Below, piece by piece: positions 45,442 through 57,500 of a DNA stretch of 64,000 nucleotides. Each line of letters starts with the position of its first letter. The stretch's first letter is position 1. The notes beneath the pieces are model-generated. The model saw nothing but the letters and a program-made list of their open reading frames with translations, did no database searches and was not told the origin of the DNA. Both the position numbers and the translations under genes were made by a program. The DNA is taken from contig JABANP010000054.1 in NCBI GenBank assembly GCA_013115135.1, positions 124,001-188,000 of the forward strand. The letters are read 5' to 3'. Source of the DNA: Perkinsus olseni. Its lineage: Eukaryota; Perkinsozoa; Perkinsida; Perkinsidae.

Positions 45442-47108
45442 ATGGCGGCATCCGGGACTCTGCTTCGGTCAACAATGAAGAGGCTGTTGAGGCCCTTCTA
45501 CTTGACTGTCCATCCTGATATAACCTCCACTAACATGCCATGTGGGCTCTACTAGTAGTAGGTGTCCTTGGGATCGCCGTCAACCCTTTCAGCTGAGGCC
45601 GCTTCGGTAAATGCCAAAGCCCTCCAAGAAGTGAATGCATACGTAGAAGCTCTGGCTTCGGTAATGTACTCGTGTTGCCTTGACCGACGTCTCGGTTGCA
45701 TCAGACCCCGTCGCACCCTGTGGTGGCCAGGACAGTAACCTTTTTCAAACCTCGAGGGAAGGAGGCTGCGGCTCGCTCTGTCGCCAAGAACGGCCGCCGG
45801 GTACGGCCTGTCATGCAGTGCAGCTTTGAGCTCAGCTCTGTAATGGTTGATGGTCACCGCTCACTCCGCCCTCAGAAGTGTACTTCGAGATACCCCCGGG
45901 CGCTGACTTCTCCACCCGAGAAGGCCTGGCAGCGCGCCTGGTCCGAGACATCGAAGCAGCCTTGGTTGCTGAGGCCCCTTCCATGTTCAGCTCAAAGCCT
46001 CACAAGGGAACCCAAGTCGAGTCCCTTATGAAATCGGGGAGTAGGAGTGGTCGATGGCCGTGTGTGTACTGACAACGGGCCTCAGGCATTCCGACGTCCA
46101 AGGCGGGTGATCCGTGGAAGAAGCTTTGGGACGACGAGACGCAAGAGAGGATGTTCAAGATGTCATTATACGACGCCGAAACCGAAGAGGAGAGGAGAAG
46201 TCGAGTTTATAAGGAAGAGCTGTTCAACCGCTACTTGTACTCATCCGGGCGAGGGACGCGGGGGACCTTGTTTGGCCCTTTAGGTACCGGGTAGCGAGGA
46301 AGGCAGTTAAGACCAAGAACGAGAAGAGGAAAATGGAGCGGTTGATGGATGCTGAGAGAGTCGCCATGGACATGGTCGACGAGAAGCTACGAAAGCAGGC
46401 AACTCAACAGGAGGGCTGCCCAAGCCGCGCAGAACAGCGATGATGAAGAGCAGGAAACTCCAACGGAATTCGTAATTACCAAGTTCGCGTAATTTCAAAG
46501 CAACGCAGGTCCGGCAGATCCAACGGAAATCCCGAGTGGTAGAAGGTGGCTACCATCCCGATCTTGTCTTTTATTCTCCACAGCTTGACGACCAAGCCAA
46601 GAGGCGGGAGGGAATCTCTCGAATCTGCGGTGAGCCTTCATAGTGGTTGCTCGTGTGCAAATGTCGGGCTAGCAGGATTGGGATTGGAGGATGATGGAGA
46701 TATGTGGCTTCTTGAGAACGTATGGCGGGCGGTTCGGGCACCACCGACTCCGTTGCCTCTGGTTATCGGAACGAAGTTCGAGGCGCTGCACGACAAGGGA
46801 TACTTCGAGGTGGGACCTTCGCACCGCTGTACTCAATCGACATCCTCGGTGTTGACATTCTCTGTAGCGCATACATTTCTTATCGTCTTTATATCGGCAT
46901 GAACCTTCCTCACACTTATTATTTTTTATGTAGCGATTTCGATCACGTCTTCGTCGATGGTCCAATCGACCGGGAGTTGGTGATGCACATTTCCCCACAG
47001 ATCCCCTATAACTTCGAGCTGAAGGATTTGGTCGACTTTCTAGAAGAGCACATGGATGCATTGAAAGAGTCTCGAGCGAAACTTATCGGAGAACTCTATG
47101 TTGTTTGA
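45442..47108 (+). CDS. TCAIM-like mitochondrial protein (DUF4460/DUF4461 type)
   Basis: Start at 45442: MAASGTLLRSTMKRLLRPFY followed by LTVHPDI, the J-domain-like LRPFY...VHPD signature of DUF4460 proteins such as animal TCAIM, with a plausible mitochondrial leader. The next exon has AEAASVNAKALQEVNAYVEA (about 45592), matching the second half of that module. Later exons are PTSKAGDPWKKLWDDETQER, RLMDAERVAMDMVDEKLRKQ and VRQIQRKSRVVEGGYHPDLV (about 46512). The C-terminal part has MWLLENVWRAVRAPPTPLPL and DGPIDRELVMHISPQIPYNF followed by ELKDLVDFLEEH, stopping at 47106-47108. An intron at about 46475-46511 removes an early stop. One extra A at 46401-46402 is needed to link exons. The molecular role of the family is poorly known. 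Confidence 0.6.
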
Positions 47109-47808
47109 AGAACAACTTGGGCAGTTTCATAGGCATGTTTCTTGACCGAGCGGAGGGTTTCGTTCCATGAGTAGTCGGGGCGTTGCCGTAATGCTCGTAC
47201 GGATGCTGGATACGGACATCGCACCCCAATTGCCCGTCGAGTGCCATAGAGTCACATAGTGTTTCAATTAGATGCGCTCCTTCGAATCAGCCTCCAGTGC
47301 ACCCGAACGTGTTTCGGGCCTTCAGAGGCTCTCCGGAGGTAGGGCTTCGAGGTGGTGTGGTCATTAGGCCATGCAGCAGCCATATAGCTTGAGAGGGGAG
47401 GGGGCACTGGCTGCAGACAGGGTTACAACTTTAACATTATCGATGTACTGCAGGGTTATTTAAAACAGCAGCTTTCATCAATCATGCAGATGACCCCAAG
47501 ACTGTGATCAGTCAGTACAAGAACGTGTGGATCATCAGTCTAACAATTCCAATCAACCTATTCAGCGTCATAACTCAATAGCCAACATCAGCAGACTGTC
47601 GACTCCCAAGTTTTATTAGCCCGGACGGTTCCCACTGCTCAACGTGTGACCGGTGCTTCGGCAATGGCCGACTAACAACTCGACAGCAACTGATGATACG
47701 AAGCGACTTGCAACAAATTCTGACACTTCACTTCATCATTTAACGCTTCGTCCTTCAAAAACTACGTCTTCTGCAACTGAAACTGTACCGAAACACTTGG
47801 AAAAGGCC
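47109..47808. other. Intergenic between convergent genes
   Basis: About 700 bases between the 3' ends of the TCAIM-like gene and IDH copy 1. I see no coding frame, repeat or RNA gene. Confidence 0.45.
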
Positions 47809-49059
47809 CTAGAACAGAGACATCTTGGCCTCGAGATTCCTAGCTAAGACGTCCATGAAAGCTTCAGAGGTTAGATACTGGGTCTCCTTCAGCTCGGAGG
47901 GCTTGCAGTTGTACACGCAGAGGGCCAAGTCCTTGGTCATCGCGCCATTCTCAATAGACTCCACACAGACTTCCTCTAGTGCACGGGAAAACTTCATGAG
48001 CTCATCGTTGCCATCCAGCTTGGCCCTGTGAGCGAGACCGCGAGTCCAAGCGAATATGGAGGCGATAGGATTGGTGGATGTCTTCATGCCCTTCTGATGT
48101 TGACGGTAATGACGAGTGACGGTACCATGAGCAGCCTCGGCCTCGATGGTCTTACCATCAGGGCAGACCAAAACAGATGTCATCATCCCAAGAGAGCCGT
48201 AACCCTGAGCAACGATGTCCGATTGGACGTCACCATCGTAGTTCTTGCAGGCCCACACAAAACCACCAGACGACTTGATCGCCTGGGCAACCATATCATC
48301 GATGAGCCTATGCTCATACCAAATACCGAGCTCCTCGAACTTCGCCTTATACTCCTTGTCATACATCTCCTGGAAGATGTCCTTAAAGCGGCCATCATAC
48401 TTCTTAAGGATGGTATTCTTAGTCGAGAGGTAGAGTGGCATCTTCATGTCCAAGGCGTAGATGAAGCAGGAACGGGCAAAACCATGAATAGACTTGTCAG
48501 TATTGTACATGCCTTGAATGACGCCACCATCCTCTCCGAAGTGGAAGACGTCGACGTTCACGGGCTCGCTACCATCATCTGGTGTGAATGTCATAGTGAA
48601 TTTACCGGCACCCTTCACCACACGATCTTGAGCTTTGTACTGGTCACCGTGACCATGACGACCAATGATAATAGGCTGGGACCAACTAGGAACCAACCTG
48701 GGTACGTTCTTGCAGAGGATGGGGGCTCGGAAAATAGTGCCGTCCAAGATATTCCTGATGGTGCCATTAGGTGACCTCCACATCTTCTTGAGATTGAACT
48801 CCTTGACACGGGCCTCATCAGGTGTAATGGTGGCACACTTGATACCGACATTATACTGTTTAATAGCATTAGCAGCATCAACAGTGACTTGATCATCGGT
48901 AGCATCACGATGCTCAATAGACAGATCATAATATTTAATATCAATATCAAGATACGGCAAGATGAGCTTCTCCTTAATCCAAGCCCAGATAATCCTCGTC
49001 ATCTCGTCACCATCTAGCTCAACCACAGGATTCTCAACATGGATCTTGGGGAAGGACAT
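47809..49059 (-). CDS. NADP-dependent isocitrate dehydrogenase, copy 1
   Basis: Oxidatively decarboxylates isocitrate to 2-oxoglutarate with NADPH formation. An intact, intron-free frame of 416 codons, the usual length for the eukaryotic cytosolic type. Landmarks are [20 protein letters not shown] (residues about 12-31), [20 protein letters not shown] (about 92-111), [34 protein letters not shown] and [20 protein letters not shown], then [18 protein letters not shown]. No clear targeting peptide; the C terminus ends MSLF, not a typical peroxisomal signal. It is a tandem partner of copy 2, about 700 bp upstream on the same strand. Long blocks are almost identical between copies while the middle and C terminus differ. 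Confidence 0.96.
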   Translation of the reverse strand: MSFPKIHVENPVVELDGDEMTRIIWAWIKEKLILPYLDIDIKYYDLSIEHRDATDDQVTVDAANAIKQYNVGIKCATITPDEARVKEFNLKKMWRSPNGTIRNILDGTIFRAPILCKNVPRLVPSWSQPIIIGRHGHGDQYKAQDRVVKGAGKFTMTFTPDDGSEPVNVDVFHFGEDGGVIQGMYNTDKSIHGFARSCFIYALDMKMPLYLSTKNTILKKYDGRFKDIFQEMYDKEYKAKFEELGIWYEHRLIDDMVAQAIKSSGGFVWACKNYDGDVQSDIVAQGYGSLGMMTSVLVCPDGKTIEAEAAHGTVTRHYRQHQKGMKTSTNPIASIFAWTRGLAHRAKLDGNDELMKFSRALEEVCVESIENGAMTKDLALCVYNCKPSELKETQYLTSEAFMDVLARNLEAKMSLF

Positions 49060-49765
49060 GAGGAAAATGAACCTTTTGAATGTTGATTCGAGAAAAAACT
49101 ACGAGCAGCGACAAGCAGACGGGAACCTCGCAGTACTCTAGCTATCATTGAAGCACGCTCTAGCGATAACTAGCTCTGGCATGTTAGTTCAGCAAGTTGC
49201 TCAGCTACAGACGACAATACGATGATATGCAAGATACGTTTAAGTGAACTGGAAAGCGGCTCTGTCAGACCCTTATATCAGGTCAAATTCATTGAAGACG
49301 ACTAACCCAAGAACGAAAACGTAAACAACGATCCACCATTGCATCCGACAACAGACCGTCCTCATACAAAATAATCGTCGCCGACTAGAACCGAACACTA
49401 ACGATCACCGCGAAGGGCAGCAGCATCCACATGCAACACTGTACCAAGAGGTTATCACGAGAGATCTCATATGCATCAACCACTCGCTTCTTTCCGTTGG
49501 CACAATAATGGTGTACCGCGAGTTACCATACCCTCGATGCTCATATCTCTTTGGCACCAAGCTCGACCATCGCGGATGATAGATGCTTATTAATCTTCAA
49601 CAACAAAGCTTAACAACTCAAGCTAATTCGCCGCCATGTTTGGTCTGAAACAGGCTCACGGATGCCCATTGAAAAAGATTATCAAATGTGACAAAAAAGT
49701 AGTACCACCAACAAATGCACGACCAACCAACACTTGTATCATCAAGATTGAACCGTGAGGGAGAA
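49060..49765. other. Spacer between the tandem IDH genes
   Basis: About 700 bases containing the promoter of IDH copy 1 and the 3' flank of copy 2. It shows no similarity to the coding sequences by eye and no other feature. Confidence 0.45.
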
Positions 49766-51017
49766 TTACTGCAGCGAAGCCATCTTCCGCTCAAGATTCC
49801 TAGCAAGAACGTCCATGAAGTCCTCCGAGGTAAGATACTGTTCCTCCTTGATCTCGCTTGGACTGCACCCATAAACACACAGAGCCAAATCCTTGGTCAT
49901 GGCACCACTCTCGACGGTCTCCACACAGACATGCTCAAGAGCCTGGCTGAAACGAGCCAATTGGTCGTTACCATCTAGCTTAGCCCGATGGGATAAACCT
50001 CGAGTCCAAGCGAATATGGAGGCGATAGGATTAGTCGATGTCTTCATGCCCTTCTGATGTTGACGGTAATGACGAGTGACGGTACCATGAGCAGCCTCAG
50101 CCTCGATGGTCTTACCATCAGGGCAGACCAAAACAGATGTCATCATCCCAAGAGAGCCGTAACCCTGAGCAACGATGTCCGATTGGACGTCACCATCGTA
50201 GTTCTTGCAGGCCCATACAAAACCACCAGACGACTTGATCGCCTGGGCAACCATATCATCGATGAGCCTATGCTCATACCAAATACCGAGCTCCTCGAAC
50301 TTCGCCTTATACTCCTTGTCATACATCTCCTGGAAGATGTCCTTAAAGCGGCCATCATACTTCTTAAGGATGGTGTTCTTAGTCGAGAGGTAGAGTGGCA
50401 TCTTCATGTCCAAGGCGTAGATGAAGCAGGAACGGGCAAAACCATGAATAGACTTGTCAGTATTGTACATGCCCATGAGCACCCCACCGCCATCTTTGAA
50501 CTCGAAGACCTGTTGAGTGACAGGCTCGCTTGCACCAGCAGGAGTGTACGTGACGGTAAACTTGCCAGGACCAGCAACAGCATCAGTCGCCTTGTACTGG
50601 TCACCGTGACCATGACGACCAATGATGATTTGCTCAGTCCAGCCAGGAACCAACCTGGGTACGTTCTTGCAGAGGATGGGAGCTCGGAAAATAGTGCCGT
50701 CCAAGATATTCCTGATGGTGCCATTAGGTGACCTCCACATCTTCTTGAGATTGAACTCCTTGACACGGGCCTCATCAGGTGTAATGGTGGCACACTTGAT
50801 ACCGACATTATACTGTTTTAATAGCATTAGCAGCATCAACAGTGACTTGATCATCAGTAGCATCACGATGCTCAATAGACAGATCATAATATTTAATATC
50901 AATATCAAGATACGGCAAGATGAGCTTCTCCTTAATCCAAGCCCAGATAATCCTGGTCATCTCGTCACCATCTAGCTCAACCACAGGATTCTCAACATGG
51001 ATCTTACTCCCGGTCAT
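49766..51017 (-). CDS. NADP-dependent isocitrate dehydrogenase, copy 2, one-base frame break
   Basis: Same reaction and motifs as copy 1. The N terminus is [17 protein letters not shown]. The frame breaks at codon about 67, where copy 1 has ATTAAACAG and this copy ATTAAAACAG (plus-strand run 50816-50819). After that the frame is open to the end with all active-site blocks. The central region (residues about 125-175, [17 protein letters not shown] to [12 protein letters not shown]) and the C terminus ([13 protein letters not shown] to ERKMASLQ) differ clearly from copy 1, so it encodes a distinct isoform. The single A may be a sequencing error or a recent inactivating change. It lies about 240 bp from the 5' LTR of the retrotransposon. 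Confidence 0.9.
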
Positions 51018-51259
51018 GATGGAAAAATTAGCAACGCTCTAAAAATGATCTTTCAACCTAAACAGTACCACATCTCGACCAAATGAGAACTAGAGCCGCG
51101 TATAGAAGGGTCGAGCAGTCCCTTGTGTACAATGTCTTCAACAGATGCTTATCTACCTCTCCCTCTAGCTCAAGAGGAAGGTGTTGCAGTCGAGGAACAC
51201 AAGTGGAATTGATCGTCGCGTCTTCATTTGCGCTCGCCCCAGTAATCGATTTCTTTCTC

Positions 51260-51500
51260 AATTCACTCCGTGACGCGCTGACGTAAGTGTGACGGCGTCG
51301 CAGTGATCCTGTGACGCGTGCATTAGCTGGCGCGTGACGCAGCTTCGTTGTGATTCGCTAAGTGGACAAGATCGAGCGTTTCATGATATCACTGCATGCC
51401 AAAAACTACCATTATATATTCCATCAAACTCAAGTCTCTTTCTGTCTTGAGTGTCGTGTCTTGAGTCCTTGTGGTATCTCTACTCTAGCTACAAGGAATT
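51260..51500 (+). repeat. 5' LTR
   Basis: 241-bp direct repeat matching 57954-58194 with two substitutions. Begins AATTC and ends GAATT. It contains an AT-rich TTATATATT stretch near 51411-51419 that could act as a core promoter. Confidence 0.95.
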
Positions 51501-51512
51501 TTCTACCGGGAT

Positions 51513-54500
51513 ATGACATCCAACGCCACTGGTTCTACACCAGCGCTGACACGTGCCGCCAGGAGCCGCGGTCTAGGAGACCTGGTACCTCCCCTCGAGT
51601 TCCTTCGTCGACGCCGAGACAATAACGGCGCCGAGTCATCACCCGCCGGTATCAACCCCGAGGCTTCGTGCAGGTCTGCGCCTCCCTTTCGGACCGGTGA
51701 GCTCGACGCCCGATTCGACGCCGCCCTCGGCCGGCGTGCAAACAGCAACATTGAGCGGAAGCTCGATGCTATCACGGATGCGCTAGCAAGTCTATCATCG
51801 GCTCTAGCGAGATCCCAAGCCCCATGCGCCAGAGACGACGAGCTCGTAGGCGATAACGGTGTTGCTCATAGAGACGCCGAGTTCTCACGGTGGCTTCCCG
51901 ACGCGGTGCCGAGCGGTGAAGACGATGACGCCTTCCTGTTAAACACCAATTCTCATCATTCACTCCCCCACGCCGAGTACGACAACCACGTCCACTATCC
52001 TATCTACACAGGAGGACGTCATCATCGTCAAGAAACACAGAAGTGTTATCCAGAAGGCCCTCCAGGCATTGCTCGGCGTTCTCCTGGTCATTATGCGTCT
52101 CCGGCGCCCAGTCAGTCTCACACGGTGAACTACCACTCCTCCTTCGCCGCCCCCGCAGTCGACACCCACCAAGGTCCGACGTATTCGGTGCAAGCACCCG
52201 GTCTGAACCTTCCGCACAACGCCGCCAACTACTGCAGCGGCTGCGGTCGAGGACCATGCGCATCCCCAATCTCGGATGGTCGCCTGCAGAGGGAACTGAA
52301 AACGGTGAAGTTTCTCAGGGCCCCAGACAGGGGAAAGTTCAAGGGCATCAACGACGCCAGGACTGGTCTGAGTTTCCGACTCGAGGTTGCTCGGAACTGT
52401 GGTCGTATGTCCCCCATCGTGGTGTACCACTATCTGCGGGAGCACATCAGCACAGACGTCTATCGGACCATCGGCATCGACAACGATTGGCCCTATAATT
52501 GCGACATCCATTATAACCAAGCTGTCGAGGAGATATGGTGTGGCCTTTCCAACGTTTACTCTGGTCAATCTACTGCCGAGAAGCTGTTGGAGGCATGGAA
52601 TGGGTTGAGACAAGAAGCGTCGGAGAACGTGCAGGAGTACATCAACCGAGTCTACTGCGCCCAAGAAGAACTCTCTCTGGCCGGGGCCATGAGGTCCGAG
52701 GCCGAGCTCAAGGCCAAGCTGCGTTGTGGATTGCGTGATCAGCGTCTTCAAGGCGACATGCTTCAACACAACGGCCTTCCTCTCCACGAGTTCGTGGCCA
52801 TGATGTCACAGAAAGTCATCGACTTCGACCGTCAAGCTGGCCAGAACCTCACGGCCTACACCAATCCGGCCAACCTTCCTTCCCAGCTCCAACTGAACTG
52901 GGCCAATGGCGTTCCCCAACGTGCGGATTCTGTTGTGACGGCCAACCAGCAAAGTGCGCAAGCTCCCCCCACGCCCCCCCTCGCGGTTGTAGAACTAGAC
53001 GAGACCTTCCTTAACGGCGTTCAACCCGGGCCCCTACCCGACGGTTCACTTGGTTGCGCACGGGGTTGCAAGGACCCCTCCTGCAAGGGTGTTCGTACCT
53101 GCCAGCTTCAGAAGCCCAATCTACCCTCTGGTGTTTGCTCCTACTGCGCCCGTGCCCACGGTGGATCGCGTGAGACTGACTGCCCTGCCTACCGAAAGGT
53201 ATGCGCTCGCTGCAGTCAGGCTGGGCACTTCGCTGCCGCATGCCGCAGTGCTCCTTCGAAGACTGGTAAGAGGCATGCAAGAGGCAAGGGAAAGGGGAAA
53301 CCCAATCCCAAACCTGGCAATGCCACCGCCCAGAACGACGCCGCTAAGCCAAGCCAGGACTCACCAGTCATGGTCACGTTAGACGGTGCTCCCACTACTG
53401 GTTGCTCATCCGCGGAGATCTACAGCATCCTGGCATCGGCTAACCTCATCAAGAAAGGCGAGCGGGTAGCGTCAGACAGACTGCGTGGCGCCAAAGTACA
53501 GGCTACCGTGTCGGTGCAACTACTCACCCGAGATGAGAGCGGCGGTCTTCGAGCCTCGGACAAGCGCAGCCTCTTGGCCCTGTGGGACTCCGGTGCGTCG
53601 GGCAACTTCGTCCGCTACGACATCATCGAGCAGATCCTTGGGCGGCCTCCAAAGGGTGGCGTTGGTTGCAGCGTCGCAACCCTCGCAGATGGTTCACGAA
53701 TTCAGTCACTGGGGATATGCCGACTCTCGGTGCATTCTCCGAAGTGCACTGCCACGGTGATGGCCTTCGTGGTGAAAGACCTCACAGCGCCGCTGGTGAT
53801 AGGAACCCCAGGTTTGGCAGCGTTGGGCGTCCGCATCGACTTCGGCAACGACGGTAACGTCTCGATCTCGACCGGCCTAAACCTGGGTCGGGGAGTCTTG
53901 CCGAGTTCCTCACCACCAGATGAGCTGCTTCCTCCGAGCTCCTCCACGACCAGGCCTCGACCTTCCTCGGCTTCCCCCTCATGTTCACCCGTGGCACTCG
54001 TCGACGATTGTGTGACTGTTCTAGCTTCGGCCAATCTTCCACCAGGACTTCATCATCGACGACATACGAAGGCCGGGGATGCTCCATTTCAATGTCCCGA
54101 ACTCAACTACATCGAGCCATCCGACTCGGTCCCCTACGGCGAGAATGAGCCACTCGGTCGAAGTCAACCACTCTCTGGTCAACCCGTACTACCGCCTCAT
54201 CAGTGCATCCATGTAGATACACTCCGAGACGGGCGATTCGCGGTGAGCTTCAATGTTTCCGTTCCCGACCTACAACGGTCGGCCGGCCGAGGATGGAGGG
54301 CAGCAGTGGCACGGGCTTCGAAAGCCTCGTCGAGGCTGTCTACCGAGGGCAAGCGACAAGCCGATGAGGCCATCAGTAAGCTCCTCGAGAGTGGTTACGT
54401 TGGTTACATGACCCTCCGGGACACGAGCAAGCCACCACCACCACATGTTATCAATAACCTTTATCGCAACAACCCCTTGGTGAAGGACTCATACCTGGTC

Positions 54501-57500
54501 TCGGATACCTACTTATGCGGCCATCTACCAGCCTTCATCGGGGCACAGTTTGTGTTCAAAGACAGCTCCAGTACCCCTTGCAGGGTGGTGTTCGACTGTC
54601 GGCCTACAAATGGACTCCTACAGAGTCCAAATTCGACAAGATGGTGCTTACACGACTACCTGCTACAGTGCTGTACCCATCCGACGGCGGTGTTCATGGA
54701 CATCCGTCAGGCCTATAATCAGCTGGCGATGACTCCTACTTCCAGCGCGGTTTGCGGCACGGTGTTACAACGACCGTCTACCAAGTCTAACCCAAGCCCA
54801 AAACCGATGCTGATCTTATGGGTCTCGGTCGCCTTCGGCATGGCTCCGAGTGGAGGAGCTCTGGAGCTCGCCACCGCCCATGTCTGTCTTGAGGCTGAAC
54901 AGCTGCTGTCGATGCTATGCCCTCAATCCATCGATACGCCTGCCGCCATTCCGCCCTTGCCTGTCGCCTACGAGACTGACACCTACCAGTATGCGCGCCC
55001 CATATTGGCCGCCGCGTACAAGGAAGATCTATCCCAGAAAGAATGGCGGGTGCTGAGAAAGTTGTCATCAACTCTGTCATGGCGAGACTACGTGGACGAC
55101 TGGGTTGTGCTCGGTCATCACTACATTCAGACGAGTAGATGCCGAGACGTGATGCTGTCGTGTGGCAATCATCACCTATTCACCTTCCCCCCAAGCAAGA
55201 CTCATGAGAGTTGGGACCTCGGGGAAGATCCGGTCGCCACGGTGTTGGGCTACGAGTTGACAGCTGACGACTGCCTCCGACCGATCATTTCGGTGGAGCT
55301 CCTCCCCGAAGATGGTACTGCCACTAAGAGGATGGCCAGCAGCGCCCTTGCCGGGTTGTACGACCCACTGGGACGGTACTTGGAGATGAACATGAACTCT
55401 AGGTTGATCTGGAGGAAGGTCGTGCAGAGCATCAACGACTCTTACCCATCGGCCTCGCCCACCCAGTCGTGGACCCTCAAGCCACCTGTTGCAGTCGTCG
55501 CTGAAATCAACCAATGGATCGCTCGCCTTAGAGCCCTACCACCAGTTCCAAGGTTCATCCCCGTCAGGCCCGGACCCATGCTCGAGAGCGCCTCCGATCG
55601 CCCTCATCACTGCGAGATTATCGTGTCATGTGATGCCTCGAACCAAGCATGGTCGGTCGACACGCGGTCCCGTTTGGACCATCTTCCTATCAGCCCACGA
55701 CTGCGAGCCCGTGGTGGCCTCTTCCTCCGGTCACAGTCAAAGTCCGACCCTTCTCTGACTACTCCAAGAAGAGAACTTCATGCACTGCTGCAAGCTTCGA
55801 AGGAGGTGCTCTCTTTATGTCGTGCGTGCAAGCTGGATCACACCATGCAGTGCTCCGTCACAGTCATGACCGACTCTCTGATCAACCTGCAAAGGTTACA
55901 ATGGGCCGGAACGAAGAGCCACGCCGAGCTTGAGCAGGAGCTGAAGAAGTCTCGCAGAAGGACCATGACGGTGCTGGACTTGACTAAGGTGCTGGCAATC
56001 CGTGAGAATCTGCTGCGGACTTCGGCCGCGGTGGACTCACTCCGCGTCATGCACATTCCCTCAGCTCTCAATATTGCGGATCCAGCATCTCGCTGCATGC
56101 CCGATCCGATCAGTCCTGGTAATCTTCGTATCCTCGAGAACATCCTGGACAACCCCAATCCCGACCTTCGGCCGGTTCATGTGCCTCGCTCTCTCCTAGA
56201 ACCCGAAGATGAGGAGCCTCAAGATTCGGGTGACAAGGTGGACCTCTGTATGAGCACCCAAGCACCGGTCGCTGGGCCCTTACCGGCTCCCCTCACTGAC
56301 GACGACCATCTTCCAATACTGACAGCGGAGGAGGTCAGTGACGGCTCGTTCGAGGCCTCCATCCAAGACTCGGTCAAGCAAGATACCCTCCACAACGCCA
56401 TTCTTCACTACTTAGCCGACCATAAGACCACCCCTGGCATCAGCATCAAAAGGCTGAGGGCATTGAGCAACCAGTATAAGGTCACCAACGGTCGTCTATT
56501 CAGGTGCACCTTACAGCGACCCGGTGGCTCGGTGGTGGAGCAGAGAGTTGTGGGGGGAGGAGCACGACAACTGCAACAGAAATTGGTCTGCACCAATCAT
56601 CTTGCCCATAATCACCTCGGCGCAAAAAAGCTGTGGCTTCGTCTCCAGGAGACCTACTACTGGACAGGGATGCGCAAGTCGGTCACCAACTTCCTCAAAC
56701 AGTGTCGTCCGTGTCTACGGACCCGTGCATCCAAGAACTTCCGCAGCAGCGCTGGAGTCAAGAACGTGGCCAACCTCGCCCCGGGACAAGTGATCGGTGT
56801 TGACCTCTACCTTCCCAACGTCAAGAGCGTGCCCTCTGATGCTACAGGCGATGGCAGTGTGTCAGGCTGTATCGTGTTCACCGACATGGCAACAGGGTTT
56901 TTGCGGTCTTACGTCGTGAGGGGCCCCCTTACCAGCGCGGCCATCGTCGCCGGGTTGCACTCCGTCTTCACCAACTCTGTCACACCGGCTCTGCTCCTGT
57001 CAGATAATGATCGGTCCCTAATCTCCAGTACGGTAGCCTCGTACTGCTTGGGTCGCGGTATAGTACATCTGACGGCTCCCGTCTACTCTCCAGCCCTATG
57101 CATGTGGGAACGAGGCCACCGAGAGATCACCCAGGGTCTAAGGTCATGCATCAGCGACTCCACTGGGATCTTCAAAGGTAGGTCGTGGTGGGACCTGGTG
57201 AGTAGCATCTGCGACAATCTCAACGATTGTCCCTATGATGAAGATTGCTGGATATCCCCCAGGATGGTGGTATTTCCCTACTTCGATCCAGCGGCCTTCT
57301 ACGGCACTCGTAATTTATCGGTTAACGAGGTTTTCTCCAAGCTCACTCCAACTGTCAGCACAGAACTTGCTGCGAAGGTTCGGGCAGAATCTGGCAAGAA
57401 CTACAAACTCAGGGTTGTCGACTACCTTGCTCACTGGCAGATCTTCCGTGAGCGTTCTCGAGCTCGCACTCTCGCAGGTGGTGGGAAGCAATGCGACCTC

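Noticed and set aside
48028..48774. 248-codon plus-strand frame opposite IDH copy 1 (and its twin at 50057-50731)
   Set aside because: Exact antisense of a conserved, intact enzyme; both copies have it only because the sense strands are nearly identical.
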